A DNA stretch of 64,000 bases from Belliella alkalica (GTDB taxonomy: Bacteria; Bacteroidota; Bacteroidia; Cytophagales; Cyclobacteriaceae), in assembly GCF_022549785.1 (NCBI RefSeq), contig NZ_JAKZGO010000008.1, positions 102,971 to 166,970 on the forward strand. Reading direction: 5' to 3'. A program made the translations under genes and the position numbers. The stretch's first letter is position 1. Every line of letters begins with the position of its first letter. Shown here in pieces: positions 42,620 to 52,600 of this stretch. The notes under the pieces are model-generated. The model ran no database searches. It was not told the origin of the DNA and saw only the letters and a list, made by a program, of their open reading frames with translations.

Positions 42620-43320
42620 CCCAAATGGAGGGCAAAGACGGGAGTCTTTGAGCCAGATTGTGCGGAAGGTCCTTCTGAACTATCGGGGTATTGGTATGGG
42701 TTACCTTGAAATCATCAAAAGCCTGTCCCGAACTTGCCTACCAACGAGCAGGCTTGTTTCGGGAAACACTTCAACGGGAGTAGCATTCTCGTTGGAGATA
42801 ACTTGTGCGCCGCGGCGTATAAATATACACATATCCCGGTTTTTCTATCGTGATTTGATTAGTTTTTAGGAGTTGATGTGAGGACAAAGACGAGAGTCTT
42901 TGGGCCAGGGTGTGCGGCAGGAGCCTATCTCCCTTGCTGCTGAGGTTACTGGCCTGAATGAGGAACTCAACAGTTGGTAGTTCTGATCAAAAACAAGAAT
43001 ATTCAAGTATGCCTTAGGCCCTGTGGAATTGTCGCCTCCATAGCCCATCAGACCGGCAAATGGCATCGGGTTGGTTCCTGCCGTTGCCCCATCAATTACT
43101 ACACCTGCAGTATTGTTTGCCAAGTCATTGATCAGTTGGGCAAATACAGAACATGGCGTTCCAGAGGTGTTCGGATCAAGGTATTTTACATACACCTCTG
43201 CATCTATTTTGTCCCCAGGCTTAACGGCAAGAGATTTAGCCAAGCCATATTTTTCATTGCCAGCCCCCGTCAGCCTAATGGAATAAGAATTTCCTGTTCC
43301 TGGAGTTCTATTGAAGATCG
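42620..43320 (-). pseudogene. RHS gene remnant, copy C, with nested palindromic insert
   Basis: Same order as copies A and B: FNRTPGTGNSYSIRLTGAGN, VKYLDPNTSGTPCSVFAQL, GYGGDNSTGPKAYLNILVFD, RPVTSAAREIGS, CAAAGAC insert (42885-42902), HQLLKTNQ...YVYIY, CGCCGCGGCG insert, SNENATPVEV, a TCCCGAA/TTCGGGA insert that itself carries a 20-bp insertion (42737-42756), FDDFKVT...PIVQ and the second CAAAGAC insert (42633-42650). The frames do not connect. At its right end it is fused in frame to an IS1182-type transposase N-terminus. Confidence 0.75.
42737..42756. repeat. 20-bp element nested in a palindromic insert
   Basis: Copy C has CCTACCAACGAGCAGGCTTG where copy B has nothing; the rest of the surrounding palindrome is the same. 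The insertion is framed by CTTG on both sides (42733-42736 and 42753-42756) and by GCCT/AGGC. Confidence 0.75.
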
Positions 43321-43654
43321 AGGCTTTGATTCTCGTGACTTTACGGAGTTTTTCTCCACTGTAGCGATTGATTCTATTGTGGTTTGAGCGCTGCATGCCC
43401 GAAGGCCACATGAATCCGATATTCTCCTTTACGGCCTTTTCAAGTTTGTGGGAATAATAGCAGTTTTCCAGATAACCGTATATCAGTATCTTCAAAAGCA
43501 TCCGGAAATGGTAACTTCTAGTGCACATTCCGCTATATTTAGAAAGGATGGGCTGAATGTTTACTTTGTCTACCACCGTGCTAATTACACGTGAAAGATG
43601 CTTTGATGGAAAAAGGTCAACCAAATTGTGGGAAGGGGTGTCAACTGTGATCAT
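43321..43654 (-). pseudogene. IS1182-family transposase N-terminal fragment fused to RHS copy C
   Basis: From the ATG at 43654 about 107 residues match the start of IS1182-type transposases: NIQPILSKYSGMCTRSYHFRMLLKILIYGYLENCYYSHKLEKAVKENIGFMWPSGMQRSNHNRINRY. After GEKLRKVT the reading frame passes without a break into RHS sequence (IFNRTPGTGNSYSIRL). The DDE catalytic core is absent, so this is a truncated element. A hairpin and an 8-bp palindrome upstream (43694-43754) may be remains of the IS end. Confidence 0.78.
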
Positions 43655-43693
43655 AGTCTTTAAAAACTATATTTAGGTCTTGTTTTTCCACAC

Positions 43694-43754
43694 CTCAAAA
43701 TAACAATTTTGAGTATAACAAGAAAAAGGCTAGCCTAAAAATTAGGTAGCCTTT
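43694..43754. terminator. Two hairpins upstream of the transposase fragment
   Basis: CTCAAAAT/ATTTTGAG (43694-43713, loop AACA), and AAAGGCTAgCCTAA (43725-43738) with TTAGGTAGCCTTT (43742-43754) followed by CTTTTT. The second is terminator-like on the plus strand. They lie at the right edge of the island and may be the end of the former insertion sequence. Confidence 0.45.
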
Positions 43755-43837
43755 CTTTTTATTTTCAAAAAGACTCATAAGAAAGACTCCTGTGGGAATT
43801 TCTACATTTGAAGATAATCCCTAAAGACTGAAAAATA

Positions 43838-44194
43838 TTACTCAACCATAACAAATAAATTCAAAAACATATAAACAGTTAAACCAATATATAGCCCAGT
43901 TAGAACAAAGTAAAAAGTTTTTACTTTCATCGACTTAATCTTATAATGACTCATAATCTTATAATGATTTTCATTATTTCCGAAATAAATCAAATTCAAA
44001 ACAAGCCAAATTAGAGCCAATAAACCCAGCCAATAATTATTAAACATGCTAAAATCACCCATGAAATACTTACAAATAGTTAAAGCATTTGCAAGAATCA
44101 TTAAAGAGAAAATTGAAGCTGCTCTATAATTCATAAATTTTAGCCCAAATGAAAACTTACACACAACCTCGTATATAATTATATATATAAACAT
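43838..44194 (-). CDS. Small multi-helix membrane protein of unknown function
   Basis: Up to 118 residues with three to four hydrophobic segments (AASIFSLMILANAL, YWLGLLALIWLVLNLIYF, TFYFVLTGLYIGLTVYMFLNLF) separated by a basic loop HYKIMSHYKIKSMKVK. A start at the Met 20 codons in (44134, MNYRAASIF) is at least as likely as the one at 44194. No family recognised. It lies between the RHS island and the FG-GAP protein, 22 bp downstream of the latter, and could be cotranscribed with it. Confidence 0.5.
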   Translation of the reverse strand: MFIYIIIYEVVCKFSFGLKFMNYRAASIFSLMILANALTICKYFMGDFSMFNNYWLGLLALIWLVLNLIYFGNNENHYKIMSHYKIKSMKVKTFYFVLTGLYIGLTVYMFLNLFVMVE

Positions 44195-44216
44195 AGATCA
44201 ATTAAACCTTAATTTT

Positions 44217-47200
44217 CTAGTTCCGATAAGGTATGGTGGAGGTTTGAATTTCCCTTGATTTCCCATTGAATTTTTTGACAATGACCGTGCTACAGTTTTT
44301 GGGTATTGGGATGATTCTACTTGACTGGGAAAGGTAACCATTTCCATAGGTGAATTCCAATTCAATATTGTCCTCATTATCCAGCATGAATCTTACTTTG
44401 TAATCATCATTCTCTAAATGTATATGTTTCGTATCTCTAGATGCTGTATACTTTTTGAAAGCTTTGATAGAGCCCTGATGCTGACTAGCAATGATCATTG
44501 ATTCTCCATTTTTCCGTGTTAAGCTTACCATCGATCTACCTTCCTTGTCTATTAGAAAACCGCTATGTTTTTTACTTTTTGTATAATTCCCACGTTCATC
44601 TCTACTGATCACATTGCCTATCGCAGCATCGTATCTTCCTGTGACAGATTCATTCCCATAGAAATTCCCAATTGTGAAGATCAAATCTTCTCTGTAATCA
44701 TAGTGAAGACCAAAAGTAGGTGCAAGTTGTGAATCAAGAGGTAGTGGATGTAGTGTGAATTTTCCAGCTTTATCTTTTTTCAGCATGGCACTTTCTAGCT
44801 GATATGCTTTCAATTCGAAGGCATTCTCTCTCTGTTCTTCAGTGAAAAAATCTTCCAACTTGTATTTAGCAAATTCTGAATACTTCAGAAATCTGTTTCT
44901 CCAAGAAGGCACTTGACTGATTAGTTTATCCCTCCCTTCTACCGGATAATGCCCATCTACCAAGTAAGAAAACAGAATAGGATCTATACTTTGATTTTTG
45001 TCAAAGTCATCTGCGATCAATATTAAAGGTTTAAAAGTACTTACATCCCAGCGTGTATTCTTCCCTGCATTGCCAAGAATGTATTGAGGATTTCCATTTT
45101 CATCTTTCCCCATTGCATGTATGCTGTTCCACCAGCCTTGGGATTTCTCAACAATAAAGGTGTCACTGACATTTTCAAAGCTTACTTTCCCATCTTTTTT
45201 CACCTGTTGAAAAAAAGTCACTGACATCCATTCCCCCACTATGATCAAATCAAGTAAGCCATCATCATCAAAGTCTGTCCATAGCGCTGAGGTGACCATA
45301 CCGGCATTCGCTATTTCAGGAATAGTTTCTTCAGTTATATCTATAAATTGTCCCTCTTTATATCTGAGCATTACTGACGGTGGGGAAAGTGGATACCTCC
45401 CTGGCTTAACCCTGCCACCGACAAAAATCTCAAAGTCTCCATTCCCATCTACGTCTGCAGCAACAACAGATGAACCGCTAAAGTTGGTATTGGGGATTTC
45501 ACCCTCAAACCTCTTGAAATTCCCCTTACCATCGTTGATATAAAGCCGATCTGTGTAGTTTGGATCTTCATCAGCATATCTACTACCTCCACTGACAATA
45601 TAGAGATCCAAATCCCCATCATGGTCAATATCTATCAAAAGACAGCCCATGTCATCTGCGTAATCTTCAGTCAATATTTCTTTTTTGATGAAATTACCTT
45701 TCTGATTTTGAATGAATAGATATCTTGGATAACCTGCAGAACCTCCTACAAACAAGTCGTCCAAGCCATCTCCATTGACATCTCCAACTGCCATCCCAGG
45801 TCCATTTTCAGAGTGCTTATGTGGCAATAGCCTTTGTCTGTTAAAGTCATTATAATTCTGGTGCTGATGAATGTGTAAAATACCAACCTGTGCTGAGATC
45901 TCTTCATAGCTAAAAATGGTTTTCTCCTCTAATTGAGTATCTAAATGCACAGCATGTATGTATTTAAGTTGTATTGTTTGGTTTACACTGAGGTTATTGA
46001 GTATTTGCTTTTTCCCATCTGGCCAAGTAACTGTTAGTTTGATGATTTCTGCATCTTTGGGGATACCAAAGTGCGCGACTGGCTCTACAAAGGATTTGTA
46101 CCCACGTGTAGGATAGTGCTCGTAAAACTGCTTGTCTGATTTTCCATTGAGTCGGTATTCAAGCAGAAGTTTTGCACCCAAGCCCATGGAATTGAGTTTT
46201 GGTCCTTTCAGATGCAATCTCAAAAATTTAGCAGTTTCTGGATCTTTGTCTATCAAAAGGTTTTGGTAAATATGAGCCTCTTCATTAAGGTTGTTTATGA
46301 CTATATCTAAGTCACCATCATTATCAAGGTCAGTATATACAGCACCATTGGATATAGAGGCATGAGTCATCCCCCAATCTGAACTTTTATCTGCAAATGT
46401 GAGGTCTCCATTATTTTTATAGATATAGTTTGTCAAGCTTACATCTTTCAAGCTGGCCATTCCCTCAAGGAGGTAAGCTCTTCTTTCTTCTTGAGTGGTA
46501 AAAGTGCTTAAGTTTTGCTTAAAATTGATATGATCCAAGTCTGTCACATCTTTGCCATAACCATTGCTGACGAATAGATCTTTGTTGCCATCATTGTCAA
46601 AGTCTGCAAATAGAGGACTCCAGCTCCAATCAGTCTGCGCTATACCTGCCAAATAACCAATTTCACTAAATAGCCCATTCCCTTGATTCAATTGTAAAGT
46701 GTTTCTAACATATTGAGGTTCATAACCTTTTCCCAGATTATTGACAAAAAGGTCATAGTTTGCCGTAGGTGCAAACATGGTTTTTTGCCGATAATTATCT
46801 GGGGGAAGCATATCCAATACCACAATATCCATTAGCCCGTCATTGTTGAAATCAGCGATGTCAACCCCCATTGCATTAAAGCTCTGATGCTTTAACATAC
46901 TGTCTATTTGATTGGAAAATGTTCCATCTCCATTATTAATATATAAGATGTCATTGGTGATGAAATCATTGGCAACATAGATATCGGGATAGCCATCATT
47001 ATTGATATCACTGATGGCAAGGCCAAGCCCATATCCTTCGATAAGAATACCTGATTCTTGGGTTACATTACTGAAAGTTCCGTCTCCATTATTCCTATAA
47101 AGTTTGTCATTGCTTTTCCCTCTTCCTGTTTTTTCCCTTGGACGTGAAGTATTTCTCTGAAAAGACTCCATAGCATTAGAAAGAATATATAGGTCTAAAT

Positions 47201-47813
47201 ACCCATCTAGATCATAATCGAAAAATGCCGCTTGGGTATTGTAGCCACGATCGTCAATCCCGTAATCGGAAGCCATTTCTTTGAAAACAGGTACTCCTTC
47301 TTCATTTATTCCTTGATTGACAAAAAGGAGATTTGGATTGGGATTGCTCTCATCCCTATTGGATACGCAGATATAGATATCCAGCAATCCATCATGATTG
47401 ATATCCACAAGTGTCACACCTTCAGCCCAAAAATTGGTTATGGTATTTGAAGCTTCACTGACATCCTTGAACTTGAGATTTCCTTGATTAATGTAGAGTC
47501 TGCTTGATGTTTTATTTCCTGTGAAAAAAAGATCAGGAAGACCATCGTTGTTAAAATCTCCTACTGCAATTCCGCCGCCATTGTAAATGTAATCGAAGTC
47601 CAAGATGTTAAATTCATCATTGATTTCGATGAAATTGTTAAAGTCTACGCCAGTCTTGGAGGAAGGCAGAAGCTTAAACATAGTATCCTTTTGAGTTTTT
47701 GTGTTGCAAGCAAAAAAATAGCTAAGCAGCATCAAAAAGACCATTATTGAAGAAATGTTGGAGAATATTGATTTGGTAAATTTTGCTTTTGTTGTGGAAG
47801 TCAGATTTTTCAC
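44217..47813 (-). CDS. FG-GAP/VCBS-repeat lipoprotein with ASPIC/UnbV domain
   Basis: A 1198-residue exported lipoprotein (long N-terminus, lipobox SYFFAC near residue 36). It contains many FG-GAP type repeats with calcium-binding DxDxDG loops: VGDFNNDGLPDLFF, VDINHDGLLDIYI, FDYDLDGYLDLYI, DINNDGYPDIYV, TDLDNDGDLDIVI and others, forming a beta-propeller in the first half and again around 650-850. Between them the ASPIC/UnbV-like segment (GLGAKLLLEYRLNGK, AHFGIPKDAEIIKLTVTWPDGK) is present. Such proteins commonly accompany SusC/SusD pairs and probably bind the same ligand at the cell surface. A terminator downstream of susD suggests that it has its own promoter. Confidence 0.85.
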   Translation of the reverse strand: MKNLTSTTKAKFTKSIFSNISSIMVFLMLLSYFFACNTKTQKDTMFKLLPSSKTGVDFNNFIEINDEFNILDFDYIYNGGGIAVGDFNNDGLPDLFFTGNKTSSRLYINQGNLKFKDVSEASNTITNFWAEGVTLVDINHDGLLDIYICVSNRDESNPNPNLLFVNQGINEEGVPVFKEMASDYGIDDRGYNTQAAFFDYDLDGYLDLYILSNAMESFQRNTSRPREKTGRGKSNDKLYRNNGDGTFSNVTQESGILIEGYGLGLAISDINNDGYPDIYVANDFITNDILYINNGDGTFSNQIDSMLKHQSFNAMGVDIADFNNDGLMDIVVLDMLPPDNYRQKTMFAPTANYDLFVNNLGKGYEPQYVRNTLQLNQGNGLFSEIGYLAGIAQTDWSWSPLFADFDNDGNKDLFVSNGYGKDVTDLDHINFKQNLSTFTTQEERRAYLLEGMASLKDVSLTNYIYKNNGDLTFADKSSDWGMTHASISNGAVYTDLDNDGDLDIVINNLNEEAHIYQNLLIDKDPETAKFLRLHLKGPKLNSMGLGAKLLLEYRLNGKSDKQFYEHYPTRGYKSFVEPVAHFGIPKDAEIIKLTVTWPDGKKQILNNLSVNQTIQLKYIHAVHLDTQLEEKTIFSYEEISAQVGILHIHQHQNYNDFNRQRLLPHKHSENGPGMAVGDVNGDGLDDLFVGGSAGYPRYLFIQNQKGNFIKKEILTEDYADDMGCLLIDIDHDGDLDLYIVSGGSRYADEDPNYTDRLYINDGKGNFKRFEGEIPNTNFSGSSVVAADVDGNGDFEIFVGGRVKPGRYPLSPPSVMLRYKEGQFIDITEETIPEIANAGMVTSALWTDFDDDGLLDLIIVGEWMSVTFFQQVKKDGKVSFENVSDTFIVEKSQGWWNSIHAMGKDENGNPQYILGNAGKNTRWDVSTFKPLILIADDFDKNQSIDPILFSYLVDGHYPVEGRDKLISQVPSWRNRFLKYSEFAKYKLEDFFTEEQRENAFELKAYQLESAMLKKDKAGKFTLHPLPLDSQLAPTFGLHYDYREDLIFTIGNFYGNESVTGRYDAAIGNVISRDERGNYTKSKKHSGFLIDKEGRSMVSLTRKNGESMIIASQHQGSIKAFKKYTASRDTKHIHLENDDYKVRFMLDNEDNIELEFTYGNGYLSQSSRIIPIPKNCSTVIVKKFNGKSREIQTSTIPYRN

Positions 47814-47946
47814 TTAGTCTAGCGGGTATGTTGGGGCTTGTAGAAGATTATGGGGCAATCAGATTGCTTTAAGTTAAGTAAATACAAAGTAAGTGTGAAT
47901 ACCAAAATGCTCTATGAAACAGTAATTTACGTCATGAACCAGTATT

Positions 47947-47987
47947 AATCATAAAAACCCGAAGAAAAACTCCGGGCTTTTATGATT
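47947..47987 (-). terminator. Rho-independent terminator downstream of susD
   Basis: On the minus strand AAAAGCCCGgAG, loop TTTTT, CTtCGGGTTTTTAT forms a stem followed by a T run; flanking AATCATAAAA/TTTTATGATT extends the pairing. It lies about 160 bp beyond the susD stop, in a 330-bp spacer that otherwise holds no gene. Confidence 0.8.
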
Positions 47988-48143
47988 TTATTGACATTTT
48001 TGAAATCCTTATACCTATAGATATTCATTGACAATCGATTGCTTACTAGACCTAATAAAATTTGGTAGGTTTGGCTTACAATAAATCAATATCATTCAGC
48101 AAAGTGTTTCTTATTTTTGATAATCTAAATTTTATGCTTGAAA

Positions 48144-49667
48144 TCAATAACCAGGATTTTGATCAGCATTGGTCAAAGCTGCGTTGTTATCGATTTCTGC
48201 AAATGGTAAAGGAAGTAAATCGTGATGAGAACGGAAGTTGGCAACAGGCTCATTTTGGAGCAAGTTTAATCTTCTCCATCTTCTTATATCTCTGTTTCTG
48301 ATTTGCTCGCCAGGAAGCTCCACTTGTCTTTCATGCTGAATAGCAATTCTCATCTGAGTTTGTGTACCAACAGGATATTGAGAAGTTGGGTATAGAGGCA
48401 TGTTTACATCCGCTCTTTCTCTGGTTGCGTTGAGATAAGGCAAAGCCGCGGAGGTGTTGCCCAGTTCATTTTCTACTTCAGCCATCATCAATAGGACATC
48501 TGCATATCTGATTACCCTAAAGTTGATTCCAGAAGCCATGTTCTCGGCACTTTGCTTGTAAATCATCGTGTATTTCCTCCAGCTAGGTCTATTAATATCT
48601 CCTTGGACTGCATCTGGGGTGAGGGTATTATTGCCATTATTGTAAGTGTCACCCACTCGATAGAAGTTGTAAGAGAATCTTGGATCATCTTTTTCAGCTC
48701 CATTAGCAATCATTTCAAAAGCGTTTATTAGACCTGGACCTGGAACAAGGTTTCTCCATGCTGTAGGACTATACTCTTGACCTCTGAATGTGGAAAAAGA
48801 TATTCCAGAACCATCTCCATCCCATACATTAGCATCGCCAAAATCCCTAGTCATGTTAACCTCAAATATTGATTCTTGATTGTGCTCATTTTCTTCTTCA
48901 AAATTGGAAAGGTATCTTGGGATGAGCTCATATTCACCAGAATTGATAATAGCTTCCAGCAATGGTTTAGCATTTTCAAATTCCCCTCTAAAGAGATGAA
49001 CTTTTGCCAACATTGCCCTTGCAGCAGCATTTGTAGCCCTACCGAGGTCAGCACTACCATAGGTACTTTTGTTTGGAAGCTTACTGATTGCCATTGTGAG
49101 ATCACTGATTGCTTGTTGCATAGTTTCCTCTTCAGTAGATCTTGGAGTCGCACTTTCTATTGATGTTGCCATTGTGGTCATCAACGGTACACCACCCCAA
49201 AGAGAGCCTAATTCATAATAAGCCCACCCTCTTAGAAAATATGCTTCACCCAAAACCCTCTCTCTCAAGGCTTCCGTGATTTCTTCAGTAACATTTTCTG
49301 CATTGTCAATGACAATGTTTGCTCTATGAATCACTCTATACCATCCTCTCCAGTTTGAAATAATCAAAGGATTGGATGGATCAATGGCACCTTGCAAAAG
49401 CTGGTTTCTGTGAGCTTCTAATTGTCCCCCACCAGAGGCCACTTCATCTGAAAGCATGTCATGAAGAAAGAAATATTCTCTGATGTAAAGATCAAGTCCT
49501 TGTAAAGCAGAGTATGCAGAATTTACTCCTGCTACCAATTGCGGTCCAGAAACAAAAAATGTTTCTACCGATAGCTGATTAGGGTTGATCGGACTGAGCT
49601 TTTCATCGTCACATGATACGATCCCCACCATTAGCAAGCACGCTGTAATTAATAATCTGATTTTCAT
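48144..49667 (-). CDS. SusD/RagB-family nutrient-binding lipoprotein
   Basis: A 507-residue surface lipoprotein: signal MKIRLLITACLLMVGIVSC, Cys19, then DDEK, an acidic start typical of the lipoprotein export signal for surface display. SusD hallmarks: LSVETFFVSGPQLVAGVNSAYSALQ, helical TPR-like RVLGEAYFLRGWAYYELGSLWGGVPL, the middle NAAARAMLAKVHLFRGEFENA, and the C-terminal RYADVLLMMAEVENELGN, RAYINAIR-type PYLNATRERA and RQVELPGEQIRNRDIRRWRR. It caps the SusC channel encoded 23 bp upstream and captures the ligand, probably a glycan or peptide. Specificity cannot be read from the sequence. Confidence 0.95.
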   Translation of the reverse strand: MKIRLLITACLLMVGIVSCDDEKLSPINPNQLSVETFFVSGPQLVAGVNSAYSALQGLDLYIREYFFLHDMLSDEVASGGGQLEAHRNQLLQGAIDPSNPLIISNWRGWYRVIHRANIVIDNAENVTEEITEALRERVLGEAYFLRGWAYYELGSLWGGVPLMTTMATSIESATPRSTEEETMQQAISDLTMAISKLPNKSTYGSADLGRATNAAARAMLAKVHLFRGEFENAKPLLEAIINSGEYELIPRYLSNFEEENEHNQESIFEVNMTRDFGDANVWDGDGSGISFSTFRGQEYSPTAWRNLVPGPGLINAFEMIANGAEKDDPRFSYNFYRVGDTYNNGNNTLTPDAVQGDINRPSWRKYTMIYKQSAENMASGINFRVIRYADVLLMMAEVENELGNTSAALPYLNATRERADVNMPLYPTSQYPVGTQTQMRIAIQHERQVELPGEQIRNRDIRRWRRLNLLQNEPVANFRSHHDLLPLPFAEIDNNAALTNADQNPGY

Positions 49668-49690
49668 TTTTTTATTCTTTTAATTTTGGG

Positions 49691-52600
49691 TTAGAAAGTA
49701 AGCTGTAAACCGCCTATTATTGTTCTAGCTGCTGGGAATTGTCCAAAGTCAATACCTTGTCCAAGTGTAGAATTTATGTCTGTTCTTGCTGCAATCTCTG
49801 GGTCATATCCTGTGTATTTGGTGAATGTCAAAAGGTTTTGCCCTGAGACATACACTCTAACTCTTGATATAGAACCCTTACTGATTTGTTCTATTACCGA
49901 ACTTGGGATGTTATACCCTAAGCTCAAATTCTTTAACCTTAAGAATGAACCATCTTCAATCCATCGTGAGCTTGCTCTTGCATTCCTGTTAGGATCGCCA
50001 TTGATAGCTCTTGGTACATCAGTCATTGTGTTTTGTGGAGTCCATCTATCCAATACTACTGTACTTGAATTGAATAGCCTTGTCATCCCTTCGGTATGAA
50101 ATCTCAAAAGGTTGAAAATTTCATTTCCTTGCACACCTTGCCAAAACATCGAAAAGTCAAAGTTTTTGTAGTTTGCCGAGAAATTCAGACCATACGTAAA
50201 ATCAGGCATGTAGTGCCCTAGATAAGTTCTATCATTTGCATTGATTTCACCATCTTCATTCATATCAGCAAATCGTATATCGCCAGCTGATGAATGGATT
50301 CTCGGATCATATACCTCACCAGCTTCTGGAAGATTTTGTCTTGGTGCCGATATAGCCTCTTCGTTACTTTGGAATATTGATTCTGCCTGCCAACCGAAGA
50401 AATACCCGATAGGTCTCCCTGCCTCAGTGAAGGTCAGAGGATCACCTTGGAATTCAGGACCAAAGATTGTGTTTCCTGAACCCAATGATACTAACTCATT
50501 TCTGACAAAACCGATATTTCCATCAACGGAAAACTGGAAATCTCCAGAATATTTTCTATAGCCTAGTGTCAATTCAACACCCCTGTTTGCAACAGTCCCT
50601 ACATTCGCTACCGGAGCACCGTCATAGCCCAATGATGGAGGAATAGGAACTCCTAGAATCATTCCTTTGGTTGTATTATCAAACCATTCGAATGAAAAGT
50701 TTAACCTGTCATCAAACAACCCTAAATCAAAACCTAAGTTTTTCATAACTGTAGTTTCCCATCTAAGGTCAGGATTTGCCAATGTAGAAATGGTACTTGC
50801 CGCTGCCATTGTCCCACCTAATGGATAAAAGAAATTACTATTGATCGTAGCTTGATAGACATAATTTCCTATTTGGTCATTACCTGTTTCACCATAACTT
50901 GCTCTCAGTTTCAAATCACTTACCGCAGTCAAATCTTGCATAAATGACTCCTCACTTATCCTCCAACCAGCTGAAATTGACGGGAAAGTCCCCCATTTGC
51001 TATTTGGACCAAACCTTGATCCACCATCTCTCCTCAGTGATGCGCTAAACAAATATTTCTGATCATAATCATAGTTTACTCTACCTAGATACGAAATCAA
51101 TGCGTATTCTAGTTTTGAGCTATTTGCAGTTTGATTTTGTACACCCTGTAGCTCCCTAATTTCATTTGTAAGGAAGTTTTGACCTGAGCCTGCTAGTGTA
51201 CTACTTAGGAAAGTCTGTTGTTCTACAACTCCCAACAAATCTATACTATGCTTTCCAAAAGTTTTGGAATAAGACAATTGGTTAGAAATCAGAGGTGAGA
51301 AGAAGCTAAATCTATTTTGGTCAATCACAGCAAAAGGTTGTTCATGAAAATCTCCTGATCTAAACCTCGGAGTATATTCATTTCCTGTTCCCAATGCCAA
51401 ATCAGCACCAACCAAAAACTTATACTTCAGACCTTCATAAATATCGATATCAATGTAGGCAGTTCCCAAAATTTTGTACTCCTGCTGTCTATTGGTTCTC
51501 AAAACAGAATTCAAAACAGGGTTTTCGGGATCTGAGCCGTCTATTCTATCAGGAGAGCGGAACCCACCAAGTCTACTTTCATCGCGAACAGGAATGTAAG
51601 GGACAGATTTTACCATATGCTCAAGCTGTGTTCTCCCACTTGTAAATGGCTCAACATTCCTATTGGAGTAAGCAATAGTCAAAGTTTGACCTATTTTCAC
51701 TCTCTTAGAAATCGTCATTTCGGTATTTGTCCTAAAAGAGAATCTCTCGAAGTCTGTACCTTTCATGATACCTTCTTGACCAAAATATCCTGCTGAAACA
51801 TTGTAAATAATAGACTCATTTCCTCCAGATATTCCAACATTGTGACTTTGTATAGTAGCTGGTCTAAACATTTCCTTTTGCCAATCAGTATTGACATCTC
51901 GAAGATCTCCTAGATTATCAAATCTTGCTGGTGCAGGCTCGCCGGCATTCCCAAGAAGATCTCTACCAAATGCGATATATTGATCACGATCAAGGAGATC
52001 TAGTGTTCTCCATGCGCTTTGTGTCCCTATATAAGAATCGACAGATACTTTAGCTTTGCCAATCTTCCCCTTCTTAGTAGTAACTAGAATAACTCCATTG
52101 GCGGCTCTTGATCCATAAATCGCAGCTGCAGAAGCATCTTTGAGAACTTCAATAGATTCAATATCTGCTGTGTTGATTTGGTTCAATCCACCTGCAGGTA
52201 CTCCATCTATTACATAAAGGGGATCATTATTACCAACTGTACCGATACCTCTAATTCTAACTACTGGGTTAGTACCAGGAGCACCAGCATTTGTGATGTT
52301 AACTCCTGCTGCACGACCCTGAATAGCAGATGCAAGATTTGGAACAGGAAGCTCAGTAATCTGATCTGATGAGATTGAGGTGATGGCACTGGTCACAGTT
52401 GCTCTCTTTTGCGTACCATATCCTACCACTACCACTTCTGTCAATGCCTCTTGCGTAGGCTCAAGAGAGACATTAAATATAGTCGTGTTTCCCACGGTTC
52501 TCTCAACCTGCGTATAGCCTATAAATGAAAAAATCAAAATAGACCTAGAAGAAGGTACACTTAAACTAAAACTTCCATCGATATCGGTTGCTGTTCCAGA

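Noticed and set aside
36792-43700. CRISPR array, because of repeated segments
   Set aside because: The repeats are long (400-700 bp) RHS-coding segments and irregularly spaced palindromes; there are no short regular repeats with unique spacers and no cas genes.
43321-43837. Complete IS1182 insertion sequence
   Set aside because: Only the N-terminal about 107 residues of the transposase remain and no matching terminal inverted repeats were found on both sides.
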